Notes: a model not told the origin generated them from the sequence alone. Positions 18,301-26,948 are shown, numbered from the stretch's first letter. The stretch: 64,000 nucleotides of DNA from Zhihengliuella salsuginis (GCF_014651715.1 NZ_BMXK01000006.1:175807-239806), one strand, 5' to 3'. Translations and numbers: made by a program.

Positions 18301-19313
18301 GGTGGAACGAGGTGCGGATCGCGCAGCAGTCGTTCTTCGGGACCCGGCTCGAGCTGCGGCTGTCCGAGCCGTCGGAGTCGGCGCACGGCCGCAGGAGCGC
18401 CGAGCGGCTCCCCGCCGACCGGCCCGGCCGCGGCATCAACCACGACAAGCTCATCGGCCAGATCGCCCTGCCCCGGCTGGATTCGGTCGCCGACGCGGAC
18501 ACCGGAAACCACGGCCTGCGCGACGCCGCCGCCCGGGTGGCCGAGCGCCAGCCCGGGCGCAGCCCGCGCCGCGTGCGCCTGCTGCCGACCGTCGTCGCCC
18601 CCGAGACCGTGCCCGCCCGCGACGGCCTCCTCCGGTTCGGCCTGAACGAGCGCGACCTGGGGCCGAAGCACCTGGACTTCGACGGCGGCGAGCGCAACCT
18701 GCTGATCCTCGGCGACGAGCAGAGCGGCAAGACCTCGCTGCTGCGCCACCTCATGACCGAGATCGTCGGCCAGTATTCCTCCGAGGAGGTCGTGTTCGCG
18801 GTCTTCGATCCGCGGCGCGGGCTGAAGAACGTGGTGGGCCCCGACTACGTGGGCGGCTACGCGACCTCGGCCGTGCTCGCGGCGCAGCTGACCACAGCGA
18901 TCGTGGGCGAGCTGCGCAAGCGCATCCCGGAGAACCCGCTGGCGGCCGGCGCGGACGACGGATTCGACGGCCCGCGGATCGTGCTCGTGGTGGACGACGA
19001 CGACGTGCTCGCCTCGAGCGGCGCCAGCCCGCTCTCGCCGTTCGCCGAGTACCTGGCGATGGGCGCCGAGATCGGCCTGCACGCGATCGTCGCGCGCAAG
19101 GTGCGCGGCGCCTCGCGGGGCCTGTTCACGCCGTTCGTCTCCGCGCTGCGCGACGCCGGCGGGGCGACGTTCGTCATGGACGGCGACCGGTCCGAGGGGC
19201 CCCTCGTGAACGGGGTGCGCGCCCGCCGCCAGCCGCCGGGGCGCGGCCTCTACCTGCACGGCGGCCGCCAGGCGGCCACCCTCCAGGCGGTCCACGCCGG
19301 CGAGGACGCCTAG
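15297..19313 (+). CDS. eccC: Type VII secretion ATPase EccC
   Basis: 1338 residues from GTG 15297. Two membrane helices (about 48-69 and 74-95) are followed by three FtsK/SpoIIIE ATPase domains. Walker A motifs are GATGSGKSELL (about 500), GGPSTGKSTAL (about 855) and GDEQSGKTSLL (about 1138); Walker B-like strands are LFVVIDEFGELL, VVLLVDGWGALL and IVLVVDDDDVLA. The first and second have the acidic D-E or D-G ends, so domain 1 looks fully active and 2-3 less canonical. It is the motor that recognises and exports WXG substrates. Fused form, not split EccCa/EccCb. Confidence 0.93.
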   Translation: MSPQADEKAADGVVLVHRPARTTSPARETGTSFVQRPPHVGDAAGSGTGFLGLIPLLGAAGSMTVMMLFRGSPFAAVGALMMIVTVTGAIVMMFSQRGKAGRQRRHQRDRYLEYLEERRHDFLLEEREQRRRAQAGDPAPAALYEVVGDPHRLWERRRHHQDFLRVRLGAGTTPARDLRLEGETGQGERPDPHMDQEMRSLLRRFASAPDMPVTVSLAGHHTVSIVGDEEFGHQAVRNLLLSAAALHSPEDLQVAAAVPPRHRGAWAWLNQLPHVLDQSRPTDRGPLNRLAPSRAALRDLLDESIRERYRRFTAARKNFLVAQRTQVQPRLVVVDLEHAGRVENLPLPDAGLTADDLAMTAVHLVGRQQDEPDEVSLRIVQTETGFRLEDYTSDPLNPQTCEGVLSASDGATAAGIARMLAPLRLSPDSREYDDGGDAGRFTAHLGLEDFTARDVERLWQPRENPDFLKVPIGVDDRSRPVYVDLKESAQHGMGPHGLCVGATGSGKSELLRTLVLGLAVTHPPELLNMVLVDYKGGATFAPFAGMPHVAGIITNLSDEASLVDRIYASLEGEVLRRQQVLKDAGNIANITDYQLHRAERGHELPPLPHLFVVIDEFGELLAAQPDFIDLFMSIGRIGRSIGVHLLLSSQRIEAGKLRGLETHLSYRLGLRTLSEGESRTVLETPDAFHLPPLPGYGYLKVDTTTYSRFKAGYVSGPIAAETEEPEAADDAASPPVLPEAFYAQDAARLGAAAPDPSDGAAPDAQRTTGATVMSELVDIVRGFDRVTDEIWLPPLPDAVALDTAAGHGAGDAAPGPWPRSRQLNVQIGLLDDPARQWQGPWELDLARAGGNVVVLGGPSTGKSTALRTIALSLAATHTVREVALFGIDLKGSALLPLADLPHAAGMAGRTSREALRRTLEEVHDLIAERERLFEIRGVDSLATMRRLHAAGELDELDVADVVLLVDGWGALLEEYEELQELVHSILRRGGGYGVHVVATATRWNEVRIAQQSFFGTRLELRLSEPSESAHGRRSAERLPADRPGRGINHDKLIGQIALPRLDSVADADTGNHGLRDAAARVAERQPGRSPRRVRLLPTVVAPETVPARDGLLRFGLNERDLGPKHLDFDGGERNLLILGDEQSGKTSLLRHLMTEIVGQYSSEEVVFAVFDPRRGLKNVVGPDYVGGYATSAVLAAQLTTAIVGELRKRIPENPLAAGADDGFDGPRIVLVVDDDDVLASSGASPLSPFAEYLAMGAEIGLHAIVARKVRGASRGLFTPFVSALRDAGGATFVMDGDRSEGPLVNGVRARRQPPGRGLYLHGGRQAATLQAVHAGEDA

Positions 19314-19320
19314 CGGCGGC

Positions 19321-19848
19321 TCAGCGGGCCAGGACCTTGTCCAGGGTGTTGATGTTCCGGGTGGTGCTGGACTCCTTGAAACGCGCCCGGCCCAGCGCCT
19401 TGGCCACCGGGTTCTCGAGCGAGCTGCCCTTGGGCGTCTGCCAGAAGAGCACGTCGCCGTGGCCGGCCGCGCGCTCCGCCGGCCCCAGCTCGGCGAGGAC
19501 GTCGGCCACCGTCTGCGCGCTGGAGGCGAACGTGACGTACGTGTGGAGGGCGGCGCCGTCGTGCGTGTCCGTCCGGGCGAACGGGCACGCCGCGACGATC
19601 TCCGCGACCTCCGGGAGGGTCTTGAGGAAGAGGCGGGCCTCGAACCCGAAGCGCCCGCCGATGGCGGACGCGAGCCGGGAGGCGACCTCCTCGCGCGGGG
19701 CGTCCGCGGCGAAGAGGATGTTGCCGGTGGCCAGCACCGTCCGCACGTCCCGGACGCCGGCACCGGCCACGCACTCGGCGAGGTCGGCCATCGGGATGCG
19801 CCGGCCCGAGACGTTGATGCCGCGCAGGAAGGCCGCGTAGTCGCTCAT
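19321..19848 (-). CDS. DUF1697 family protein
   Basis: 175 residues matching the DUF1697 family: start MSDYAAFLRGINVSGRRIPMADL, the VLATGNILF strand and the end RNINTLDKVL. These proteins have a ferredoxin-like double fold of unknown function. The ATG at 19848 is the family start. It converges on the EccC gene with 7 bp between stops, so it marks the right edge of the secretion locus and is not part of it. Confidence 0.85.
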   Translation of the reverse strand: MSDYAAFLRGINVSGRRIPMADLAECVAGAGVRDVRTVLATGNILFAADAPREEVASRLASAIGGRFGFEARLFLKTLPEVAEIVAACPFARTDTHDGAALHTYVTFASSAQTVADVLAELGPAERAAGHGDVLFWQTPKGSSLENPVAKALGRARFKESSTTRNINTLDKVLAR

Positions 19849-19880
19849 GGGGCCAGTCTGCCCCATGGGCGGGGCCTGCG

Positions 19881-21422
19881 TCAGGGGCGCGTGGGCGCGG
19901 ACCGCAGGGCGCGGTGGATCACGACGGCGGCCGCCACGGCCAGCGCGGCGCCGATCCCGGCCGTGAGCATCACCCCGGAGTCGAACGCAGCGGCGGCGTT
20001 CTCGAGCAGCTGGGCGGCCTGGCCGGACGGCAGGGACTCCGCGACCTCGTGCGCGCCGCCGAGCGTCTTCGACGCCTCCGCCTGCTGGCCCGCGGTGAGG
20101 CCGCCCGGCAGGGCGAGGCCCCGCGAGTAGGCGGCGTTGAGCAGGCTGCCGAGGACGGCGGTGCCCAGGACCGCGCCGGTCTCGTAGGCGGTCTCGGAGA
20201 TGGCCGAGGCGGCCCCGGCCTTCTGCGGCGGGACCGCCGACAGCGCCAGGTCGTTGGACAGCGTCTCCGCCAGGCCGACGCCGGCGCCGAGCACGCAGAA
20301 CGCGGTCATCAGCAGCAGCACCGACCCCGACTGCCCGACGAAGAGGACCATCACGTAGGCGGCCGCGTTCAGCAGCAGGCCGAGAACCATGAGCGCCGAG
20401 ACGCGGAAGCGCTTCGCAAGGTTGGCCGCGAGGAGGCCGGACGCGATCGACAGGACCAGTCCCGGCATCATCAGCAGGCCCGCCTCGAGCGGGGAGTAGC
20501 CGGCGACGAGCTGGACGTGCTGGGTGAGGAAGTAGATGAACCCGACCATCGAGAACACGCTGAGCAGGTTGACCGTCAGCGCGCCGGAGAACATCGGATT
20601 CCGGAAGAGGCGGACGTCCAGCATCGGGTCGGTGGCCGGCCGCGCCGCCCGGGCGAGCTGGCGGCGCACGAAGACGTACCCGCACGCGATGCCGAACGCG
20701 ATCGCCGCGGCGGGGAGCGCGAAGCCCTCGCCCTTGGCCAGGACCTTGATGCCGAAGACGATCGGCGTCAGGGTGCCGACGACCAGCACGATGCTCAGCG
20801 GGTCGATCGGGCCCGGGTTCGGGTCCTTGGACTCCGGGACCAGTGCGGGGCCGGCGATCAGGATCGGCAGCAGCACGGGGACGGCGAGCAGGAAGATGGA
20901 GCCCCACCAGAAGTGCTCGAGCAGCCATCCGCCGAGGATCGGGCCGAGCACGGCGCCGCCGGAGAATCCGGAGGCCCAGATCGCGATCGCGCGGCGCCGC
21001 TCGTGCTCGTCCGTGAAGATGTTGCGGATCAGCGACAGGGTCGCCGGCATCAGCATCGAGCCGAACAGTCCCAGGAGGGCGCGGGCGGCGATCAGCAGCT
21101 GCGCGTTGGGCGCGAAGGCCGCGAGCGCCGAGACCGCGGCGAAGCCGACGGAGCCGAGAAGCAGCAGGCGCTTGCGCCCGATCCGGTCGCCGAGGCTGCC
21201 CATGGGGACCAGCAGTCCGGCCAGCACGAGCGGGTAGATGTCGATCATCCAGAGCAGTTCGTCGGAGTCCGGCGCGAGGGCCCGGGAGAGGGCCGGCACG
21301 GCGAAGCTCAGCACGGTGTTGTCGATCGAGATCAGCAGCACCGGGAACATGAGGACCACCAGGGCAAGCCACCGGCGGGTGCCGGAGAGCTCGGTGCCGG
21401 TGGTGGCGGTCTGCACAGACAT
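19881..21422 (-). CDS. MFS multidrug exporter, DHA2 family (14 TM)
   Basis: 513 residues, about 14 membrane helices. Helix 1 carries the DHA2 signature (LLISIDNTVLSFAVPALS) and the loop between helices 2 and 3 has GSLGDRIGRKRLLL (MFS motif A). Close in type to QacA/SmvA/LfrA proton-driven exporters of cationic or lipophilic drugs. A TetR regulator is divergent with a perfect operator in between, a standard drug-efflux arrangement. Downstream, DUF1697 follows 32 bp on. Confidence 0.85.
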   Translation of the reverse strand: MSVQTATTGTELSGTRRWLALVVLMFPVLLISIDNTVLSFAVPALSRALAPDSDELLWMIDIYPLVLAGLLVPMGSLGDRIGRKRLLLLGSVGFAAVSALAAFAPNAQLLIAARALLGLFGSMLMPATLSLIRNIFTDEHERRRAIAIWASGFSGGAVLGPILGGWLLEHFWWGSIFLLAVPVLLPILIAGPALVPESKDPNPGPIDPLSIVLVVGTLTPIVFGIKVLAKGEGFALPAAAIAFGIACGYVFVRRQLARAARPATDPMLDVRLFRNPMFSGALTVNLLSVFSMVGFIYFLTQHVQLVAGYSPLEAGLLMMPGLVLSIASGLLAANLAKRFRVSALMVLGLLLNAAAYVMVLFVGQSGSVLLLMTAFCVLGAGVGLAETLSNDLALSAVPPQKAGAASAISETAYETGAVLGTAVLGSLLNAAYSRGLALPGGLTAGQQAEASKTLGGAHEVAESLPSGQAAQLLENAAAAFDSGVMLTAGIGAALAVAAAVVIHRALRSAPTRP

Positions 21423-21481
21423 GGGACGTCCTCGGGGAGAGTTGCGGAGGTGGGGCGGTCGGCTCCCACACTCTTAACTGT

Positions 21482-21495
21482 ACCGTCTGGACGGT
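21482..21495. promoter_or_regulatory. TetR-type operator between exporter and regulator
   Basis: ACCGTC-TG-GACGGT is a perfect 6+2+6 inverted repeat, 59 bp from the exporter start and 70 bp from the TetR start. It has the size and centre typical of TetR/AcrR sites, and the AT-rich TTTATAT right after it could be part of a promoter. It is the obvious binding site for the regulator at 21566. Confidence 0.65.
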
Positions 21496-21565
21496 TTATA
21501 TCAAGGGGGTGTCATGGAGATCACCCGGACGACGGCGGATGCCGACTCTGGCTAGAGTGTCACCC

Positions 21566-22129
21566 ATGACCAGACCCCCCGCAGCACGAGAGAAGATCCT
21601 CGCCGCCTACTGCGAGATCGTCAGCAGCGATGGCGAGCGCGCCGCCACGATGGACGCCACGGCGGCGCGGGCGGGGGTCTCCAAGGGCGGGCTGCTCTAC
21701 CACTTCAAGAGCAAGGACGCGCTCGCCGACGGCGTGATCGAGCGCCTGGGCGAGGCGGCCGAGGCCGACCTGGCCCGGATGGAGGCGTTCGACGAGGGGC
21801 CCTCCCGCTACTTCGTGCGCACCTCAGTGGAGACCGGGACGGAGCTGGACACGTTCTTCGTCGTCGTCATGCGGCTGGCCTCGGCCCAGCACCCGGGAGC
21901 GGCCGAGGCGCTCGCCGCCGTGCACGGCTCGTGGTGGCGGCTGATCCGCGACGAGGTGGGCGACGACGCCGCGGCGGACGCCATCATGCTCCTCGGGGAC
22001 GGCATCTACCACCACGCCTCGCTGCCCGGCGCGGGCACTCCGGGTTCGACGGCCGACTACTTCCGCCGCCGCCTGGACTCGGTGCTGGACCAGGTCGACC
22101 GGCTGAAGTCAGGCGCGCGGACGGACTAG
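21566..22129 (+). CDS. TetR-family repressor of the exporter
   Basis: 187 residues with the N-terminal TetR helix-turn-helix (REKILAAYCEIVSSDG to ARAGVSKGGLLYHFKSKDALADGVIERL) and an all-helical ligand domain. The ATG at 21566 fits the family start; an upstream open stretch from 21509 has no similarity. Divergent from the MFS exporter, so it most likely represses that gene and itself through the palindrome at 21482. Its stop overlaps that of the convergent lipoprotein gene by 4 bp. Confidence 0.8.
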   Translation: MTRPPAAREKILAAYCEIVSSDGERAATMDATAARAGVSKGGLLYHFKSKDALADGVIERLGEAAEADLARMEAFDEGPSRYFVRTSVETGTELDTFFVVVMRLASAQHPGAAEALAAVHGSWWRLIRDEVGDDAAADAIMLLGDGIYHHASLPGAGTPGSTADYFRRRLDSVLDQVDRLKSGARTD

Positions 22130-22485
22130 CCGGCGGCGGCGATCGCGTCGTCGCAGGCCTGCTGGGCCCGGTCGACGGCGGCCTGCGGCGCGGCGTCTCC
22201 CGATGCCGCCAGCTCGCGCAGCGGATCCAGCAGATTCGAGGGAACGCCCGCGGCCTCGGCCGGCTCGATCAGCGACGAGAGCACGGTTATGTCGGAGGCG
22301 TCCAGCGTCCCGTCTGTCACCGGGTCGCACACGCGCTTCAGTGCTTCGATCTTGGCGGCGTCTGCGACCTCGCCGACCGCGGAGCTCGCGGCGTCTTCGG
22401 CCGCCTGCTGGACGGTGGAGCACCCGGTCAGGGCGGCGGTGAGGCCGAGGACGCCGACGGCGAGCAAGGAGGAAGATCTGCGCAT
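22126..22485 (-). CDS. Small secreted lipoprotein of unknown function
   Basis: 119 residues. The N-terminus MRRSSSLLAVGVLGLTAALTGC is a lipoprotein signal peptide with lipobox LTGC, so the mature protein is anchored at Cys22. The rest is Ala-rich and helical, with two Cys (VCDPV and QACDD) that may form a disulfide. No family recognised. No clear ribosome site before the ATG at 22485; the signal peptide decides the start. Confidence 0.6.
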   Translation of the reverse strand: MRRSSSLLAVGVLGLTAALTGCSTVQQAAEDAASSAVGEVADAAKIEALKRVCDPVTDGTLDASDITVLSSLIEPAEAAGVPSNLLDPLRELAASGDAAPQAAVDRAQQACDDAIAAAG

Positions 22486-22582
22486 GGCTTCGAGGATAGC
22501 CGTCGCGCCTGTGCCGCGGATGTGAGGTCCCGCGCCCGCGGTGACGGCCTGCGCCGTGCACGTAGGGCAAGATGGTGCGGTG

Positions 22583-25102
22583 ATGAATTCCAGCGCAGCA
22601 GACTCCACGGCCACCGTCACCACCCGAATCGCCGCCGAGCTCGGCGTGAAACCGTGGCAGGTCGATGCCGCGATCGGGCTGCTCGACGCCGGGTCGACCG
22701 TCCCGTTCATCGCCCGGTACCGCAAGGAGGTCACGGGCACGCTCGACGACGCCCAGCTGCGCACCCTCGAGGAGCGCCTGCGCTACCTGCGCGAGCTCGA
22801 GGACCGGCGGGCCGCGGTCGTCGCCGCCATCGACGAGCAGGGCAAGCTCACCGATGCGCTGGCCGCCGCGCTCGCCGCGGCGACCACGAAGACCGAGGTC
22901 GAGGACCTCTACCTGCCCTTCAAGACCAAGCGCCGCACCCGCGCCCAGATCGCCCGCGAGGCCGGGCTCGAGCCCCTCGCCGACGCCCTGCTCGCCGACC
23001 CCGGCCTCGACCCGCGGACGACGGCGGAGGCCTACGTGAGTGCCGACGGCACCGAGGGCGACACCGCCGTAGCGACGCCCGACGACGCGCTCGCCGGTGC
23101 GCGGGCGATCGTGATCGAGCGCGCGGGCCAGGATGTCGAGCTCGTCACCGAGCTGCGCGGCCGCCTCTGGAGGGGCGGGGTGGTCCGGTCCGCCGTCGCC
23201 CCGGGGGCGGGCGAGGAGGCCGCGAAGTTCGCCGATTACCACGACTTCGCCGAGCCCGTGCACAAGCTGCCGAGCCACCGCATCCTCGCCCTGCTACGCG
23301 GGGAGCGCGACGGCGCCCTGAGCCTGAACCTCGCCGAGGCCGACCCGGCTGACGCAGAGGCGCTCGCCGAGGCCCGCGCCGGCTACGAGGCCGCCGTCGC
23401 CCGCGCTGTTGGTGCGAACGCACCGGCCGGCACCCCGGCGGCCGACTGGCAGGCGCGGACCGTGCGCCTGGCCTGGAAGGGGCGGATCCTCTCCCGGCTG
23501 GAGTCGGACGTGCGCTCGCGCCTCTTCGAGGCCGCCGAGGAGCAGGCGATCGGCGTCTTCGCCGCGAACCTGCGCGACGTGCTGCTGGCGGCGCCGGCCG
23601 GCAACCGGTCCGTGCTGGGCCTGGACCCGGGCCTGCGCACCGGCGTGAAGGTCGCCGTCGTCAACGGGACCGGCCGCGTCGTCGAGACCGCCACGATCTA
23701 CCCGCACGCCGGCGGCAAGTCGGGCGCCAAGTGGGAGGCGTCGCTCGCCGTGCTCGAGGAGCTCGCGGCGAAGCACGCGACCACGCTGGTCGCCGTCGGC
23801 AACGGCACGGCCAGCCGCGAGACCGACCGCCTGGCCGGCGAACTGCTGGGACGCCTCGCGAAGAACCCGGCCTTCACCGCCGCCACCGCGTCGGGCCCGG
23901 TGCCGGCCAAGGTCATCGTCTCCGAGGCCGGCGCCTCGGTCTACTCGGCGTCCGCACTGGCCTCGGCCGAGTTGCCCGACCTGGACGTCTCCCTGCGCGG
24001 GGCCGCCTCGATCGCCCGCCGCCTGCAGGACCCGCTCGCCGAGCTGGTCAAGATCGAACCGAAGTCGATCGGCGTCGGGCAGTACCAGCACGATCTGACC
24101 GCCGCCAAGCTCGACCGCTCGCTGGACGCCGTCGTCGAGGACTGCGTGAACGCGGTCGGCGTCGACGTGAACACGGCCTCGCCGGCGCTGCTCTCCCGCG
24201 TCGCCGGCGTCGGCCCGACCCTGGGCAGGAACATCGTCGCCTACCGCGACGCCAACGGCCCGTTCGCCTCCCGCAAGGACCTCAAGAAGGTCCCGCGCCT
24301 GGGGGAGAAGGCGTTCGAGCAGTGCGCCGGCTTCCTCCGCGTCACCGGCGGTTCCCCGCTCGACGCGTCCGCCGTCCACCCCGAGGCCTACGGCCTGGCC
24401 GAGCGCATCCTGTCGGCCGCGGGGGTGACCCGGAACGACGTCGGCGCCGCCGCCGCGTCCGTCGCCACGCTCGATCCGGCCCGGTTCGTGGACGAGCGGT
24501 TCGGCGTCCCCACGGTCCGCGACGTCATGGACGAGCTCGCCCGCCCGGGCCGCGACCCGCGCGGCGAGTTCGTCACGGCGGCCCTCAAGGAGGGTGTCGA
24601 GGCCATCACAGACCTGGCCCCGGGCATGATCCTCGAGGGCACGGTCTCCAACGTGGCGGCGTTCGGAGCGTTCGTGGACGTCGGGGTGCACCAGGACGGT
24701 CTGGTGCACGTCTCCGCGATGAGCACCCGGTACGTCTCCGATCCGCGCGAGGTCGTCACCTCCGGCGCCATCGTCAAGGTCAAGGTCCTCGAGGTCGACA
24801 CGAAGCGCAAGCGCATCTCGCTGACCCTGCGGCTCGACGATCCGCTGCCCGGGGAGGCGAGGCACGACGGCGCCGCCGCCGAGCCGGGTCCGCCGGAGCC
24901 GCGCCGTGGCGCGGGCACGCGCGGTGCGGGTCAGGGCCGAGGGGACCGGAACCGGGAGGCCGGCCGCAGCGGCGGGCGGGGCCAGTCGAAGCCGGCTCCG
25001 CAGCGCGGCGAATCGAGGCGCGGCGCCGACGCGAGCCAGCGTCAGGGCGGAGGCGACGACACCGCGATGGCGGAGGCGCTGCGCAAGGCCGGACTGGCCT
25101 GA
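22583..25102 (+). CDS. tex: Tex family S1 RNA-binding protein
   Basis: 839 residues. In order: Tex N-terminal helical part (WQVDAAIGLLDAGSTVPFIARYRKEVTGTLDD), a YqgF/RNase H-like domain (VLGLDPGLRTGVKVAVV, near 350), helix-hairpin-helix motifs (VGVDVNTASPALLSRVAGVG), and an S1 domain (GMILEGTVSNVAAFGAFVDVGVHQDGLVH, near 690). The last 90 residues are a low-complexity Gly/Arg/Gln tail that may add RNA affinity. Tex is a conserved transcription/RNA-associated protein. ATG 22583 is chosen over 22541 for its family-like N-terminus. Confidence 0.92.
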   Translation: MNSSAADSTATVTTRIAAELGVKPWQVDAAIGLLDAGSTVPFIARYRKEVTGTLDDAQLRTLEERLRYLRELEDRRAAVVAAIDEQGKLTDALAAALAAATTKTEVEDLYLPFKTKRRTRAQIAREAGLEPLADALLADPGLDPRTTAEAYVSADGTEGDTAVATPDDALAGARAIVIERAGQDVELVTELRGRLWRGGVVRSAVAPGAGEEAAKFADYHDFAEPVHKLPSHRILALLRGERDGALSLNLAEADPADAEALAEARAGYEAAVARAVGANAPAGTPAADWQARTVRLAWKGRILSRLESDVRSRLFEAAEEQAIGVFAANLRDVLLAAPAGNRSVLGLDPGLRTGVKVAVVNGTGRVVETATIYPHAGGKSGAKWEASLAVLEELAAKHATTLVAVGNGTASRETDRLAGELLGRLAKNPAFTAATASGPVPAKVIVSEAGASVYSASALASAELPDLDVSLRGAASIARRLQDPLAELVKIEPKSIGVGQYQHDLTAAKLDRSLDAVVEDCVNAVGVDVNTASPALLSRVAGVGPTLGRNIVAYRDANGPFASRKDLKKVPRLGEKAFEQCAGFLRVTGGSPLDASAVHPEAYGLAERILSAAGVTRNDVGAAAASVATLDPARFVDERFGVPTVRDVMDELARPGRDPRGEFVTAALKEGVEAITDLAPGMILEGTVSNVAAFGAFVDVGVHQDGLVHVSAMSTRYVSDPREVVTSGAIVKVKVLEVDTKRKRISLTLRLDDPLPGEARHDGAAAEPGPPEPRRGAGTRGAGQGRGDRNREAGRSGGRGQSKPAPQRGESRRGADASQRQGGGDDTAMAEALRKAGLA

Positions 25103-25130
25103 TCCGGCGCGGCCCGGTGCGAGCGCCGGG

Positions 25131-26729
25131 TCAGGAGTCGCGGGGGAGCCGCGGTGGCTTCGCAGGGCCGAGGGCCAGGTCCGCGAGGGCCACACCGGCA
25201 CCCTCGTAGAGGTTGAAGACTCCGTGCACGCCCTCCTCGGCGAGGTGCTCCACCTGGTCCTGGTGGCGGGCCATGGCGGCGACCCGCCCCTCGAATCCGG
25301 CCTGCCGCAGCTGGTCGAGGGCGAACGTGTTGGAGTCGTGGATCGGCATGGCCAGGACGACCGTCTGCACGAAGCCGCCCGAGCAGAGCCGCGTCCAGAA
25401 CTCCATATCCGTCGCGTCGCCTTCGAGGACCGAGTAGCCCTCCTCCCGGAGCCGCGAGACGACCGCGTGGTCGTTGTCGATGCCGAGCACGCGCAGGTTG
25501 CTGTCGGCGTGGATCCGCTCGTAGGCCGAACGCCCGACGCGGCCCATGCCGAGCACGACGACGTCGGCCTGGCTCGTGTCGATCGGCCGGTCCTCGAGCC
25601 GGAGCCGGTGGACGTCCTGCTCGCGGAACCACGAGGCGATGCGGCTGGCGAAGTGGTGGCCGCGCCCGTTGACCATCGAGGAGACGACCATGCTGAGGGC
25701 GACGGCGACCGCGACGATGGTCAACCAGTCCTCCTCGATCATCCCCGATTCGACGCCGAGTGCGGCGACGATGATGGAGAACTCCGAGAAGTTGGTCAGG
25801 ACCAGACCGAGCTTTGCCGCCGTGCGGTTGCGCAGGCCGAAGACCCAGCCGAGCGCGACGAATCCCGCCAGCGTGAACGGCAGCAGCACCACGCACAGGA
25901 GCGCGGCCAGGCCGACGTCGGCCCACGTTGGATCCGCGGTCAACCCGATGGCCAGGAAGAAGCCGACCAGGAAGAGCTCCTTGACGCTGAAGAGCGACTT
26001 GGACATCTCGAGGGCGCGGGGGTGGCTGGCGAAGAGCAGCCCCATGACCAGGGCGCCGAGATCCCCCTTGAGGCCGACGGCGTCGAAGGCGAAGTAGCCG
26101 GGGCCGAGGGCCATGGCCGCGCCGAAGAGCACCAGGAGCTCGCCGTGGCCCACGTGGTTCAGGGCACGCCGCAGAACCCACGACGCGGGCAGCAGGAGCG
26201 CGAGCGCGAAGGCCCACGGGCTCGGGGCGTGCCCTGCAGTGATGGTCATGAAGGCGACGGCGGCGATGTCCTGGATGACGAGGATGGCGATCGCGGTCTG
26301 CCCGTAGAACGAGCCGTCGTCCGAGCGCTCCTCGAGCACCTTGACGGCGAGCACCGTCGACGAGAAGGACAGGGCGAAGCCGACGAGCATGAGCGTCTTC
26401 CAGTCCTCGCCGCCGGCGATGAACCCCAGGACGCCGAGCAGGCCCAGCGTGCCCATGCCGATGAGGACGCTGAACGCCATGTGGATCGACGCCGTCCCGT
26501 ACGCCTCGGGACGCAGCAGCGAGCGGACGTCGAACTTGAGCCCGATCGTGAACAGCAGCAGCGTCACGCCGATGTCGGCGAGAGCCTCCAGGCCCGGGAA
26601 CGCCTCGACCTGCAGCGCGCCGAGCAGGAAGCCCGCGGCGAGGAATCCGACGAGCGGCGGGATGCGGCAGGCGAGGGCCAGCCAGCCCAGCGCTGCGGCG
26701 GCCAAGAGGGTTACGGCGATGTCTTGCAC
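25131..26729 (-). CDS. CPA2 cation:proton antiporter with TrkA-N domain (KefB/KefC-like)
   Basis: 532 residues. About twelve membrane helices of the Na+/H+ exchanger type (CRIPPLVGFLAAGFLLG at the start, LFTIGLKF near 60) occupy residues 1-360. A cytoplasmic Rossmann TrkA-N domain follows (VVVLGMGRVGRSAYERI near 380, GDATDMEFW). It resembles YbaL/KefB-type K+ efflux systems gated by nucleotide or thiol. Start is GTG 26729. Divergent from ferritin, with IdeR-like boxes in the shared region. Confidence 0.82.
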   Translation of the reverse strand: MQDIAVTLLAAAALGWLALACRIPPLVGFLAAGFLLGALQVEAFPGLEALADIGVTLLLFTIGLKFDVRSLLRPEAYGTASIHMAFSVLIGMGTLGLLGVLGFIAGGEDWKTLMLVGFALSFSSTVLAVKVLEERSDDGSFYGQTAIAILVIQDIAAVAFMTITAGHAPSPWAFALALLLPASWVLRRALNHVGHGELLVLFGAAMALGPGYFAFDAVGLKGDLGALVMGLLFASHPRALEMSKSLFSVKELFLVGFFLAIGLTADPTWADVGLAALLCVVLLPFTLAGFVALGWVFGLRNRTAAKLGLVLTNFSEFSIIVAALGVESGMIEEDWLTIVAVAVALSMVVSSMVNGRGHHFASRIASWFREQDVHRLRLEDRPIDTSQADVVVLGMGRVGRSAYERIHADSNLRVLGIDNDHAVVSRLREEGYSVLEGDATDMEFWTRLCSGGFVQTVVLAMPIHDSNTFALDQLRQAGFEGRVAAMARHQDQVEHLAEEGVHGVFNLYEGAGVALADLALGPAKPPRLPRDS

Positions 26730-26882
26730 TGCGCTCTCAATCGTCTTCGGCGAAACGGCAGGGACTTTTGCCCCTACTTTGGGCCCTGCCGCGGGGCGGA
26801 TGTCAGCGGTGGCGGTGCGGCGGCGTCGTACACGGAAATGTGACGGCGGCCGCGCCGGCGGCCCGGGTGAGGCGTGCCGAAC

Positions 26883-26901
26883 TTTGGTGAGGCTGGCATA
26901 A
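26883..26901. promoter_or_regulatory. IdeR/DtxR-like iron box 1 upstream of ferritin
   Basis: TTTGGTGAGGCTGGCATAA matches the 19-bp IdeR/DtxR consensus at 14 of 19 positions by hand alignment. It is 99 bp before the ferritin start. A further TGAGGC (26868) lies 20 bp upstream. Confidence 0.5.
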
Positions 26902-26929
26902 AGAGGTTGCGAAACGCCGGGGTGGACAT

Positions 26930-26948
26930 TTAGGTGAGGCTTCGGTCA
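26930..26948. promoter_or_regulatory. IdeR/DtxR-like iron box 2 upstream of ferritin
   Basis: TTAGGTGAGGCTTCGGTCA matches the same consensus at 13 of 19 positions, with the left half-site nearly perfect. It sits 47 bp after box 1. Paired boxes upstream of storage genes are how mycobacterial IdeR activates bacterioferritin under iron sufficiency. Confidence 0.5.

Noticed and set aside
14280..19763. Very long minus-strand frame opposite EccC and the MinD-like gene
   Set aside because: A GC-rich antisense shadow: low-complexity Arg/Gly/Ala protein, no motif, no ribosome site. The plus strand encodes recognisable proteins throughout.
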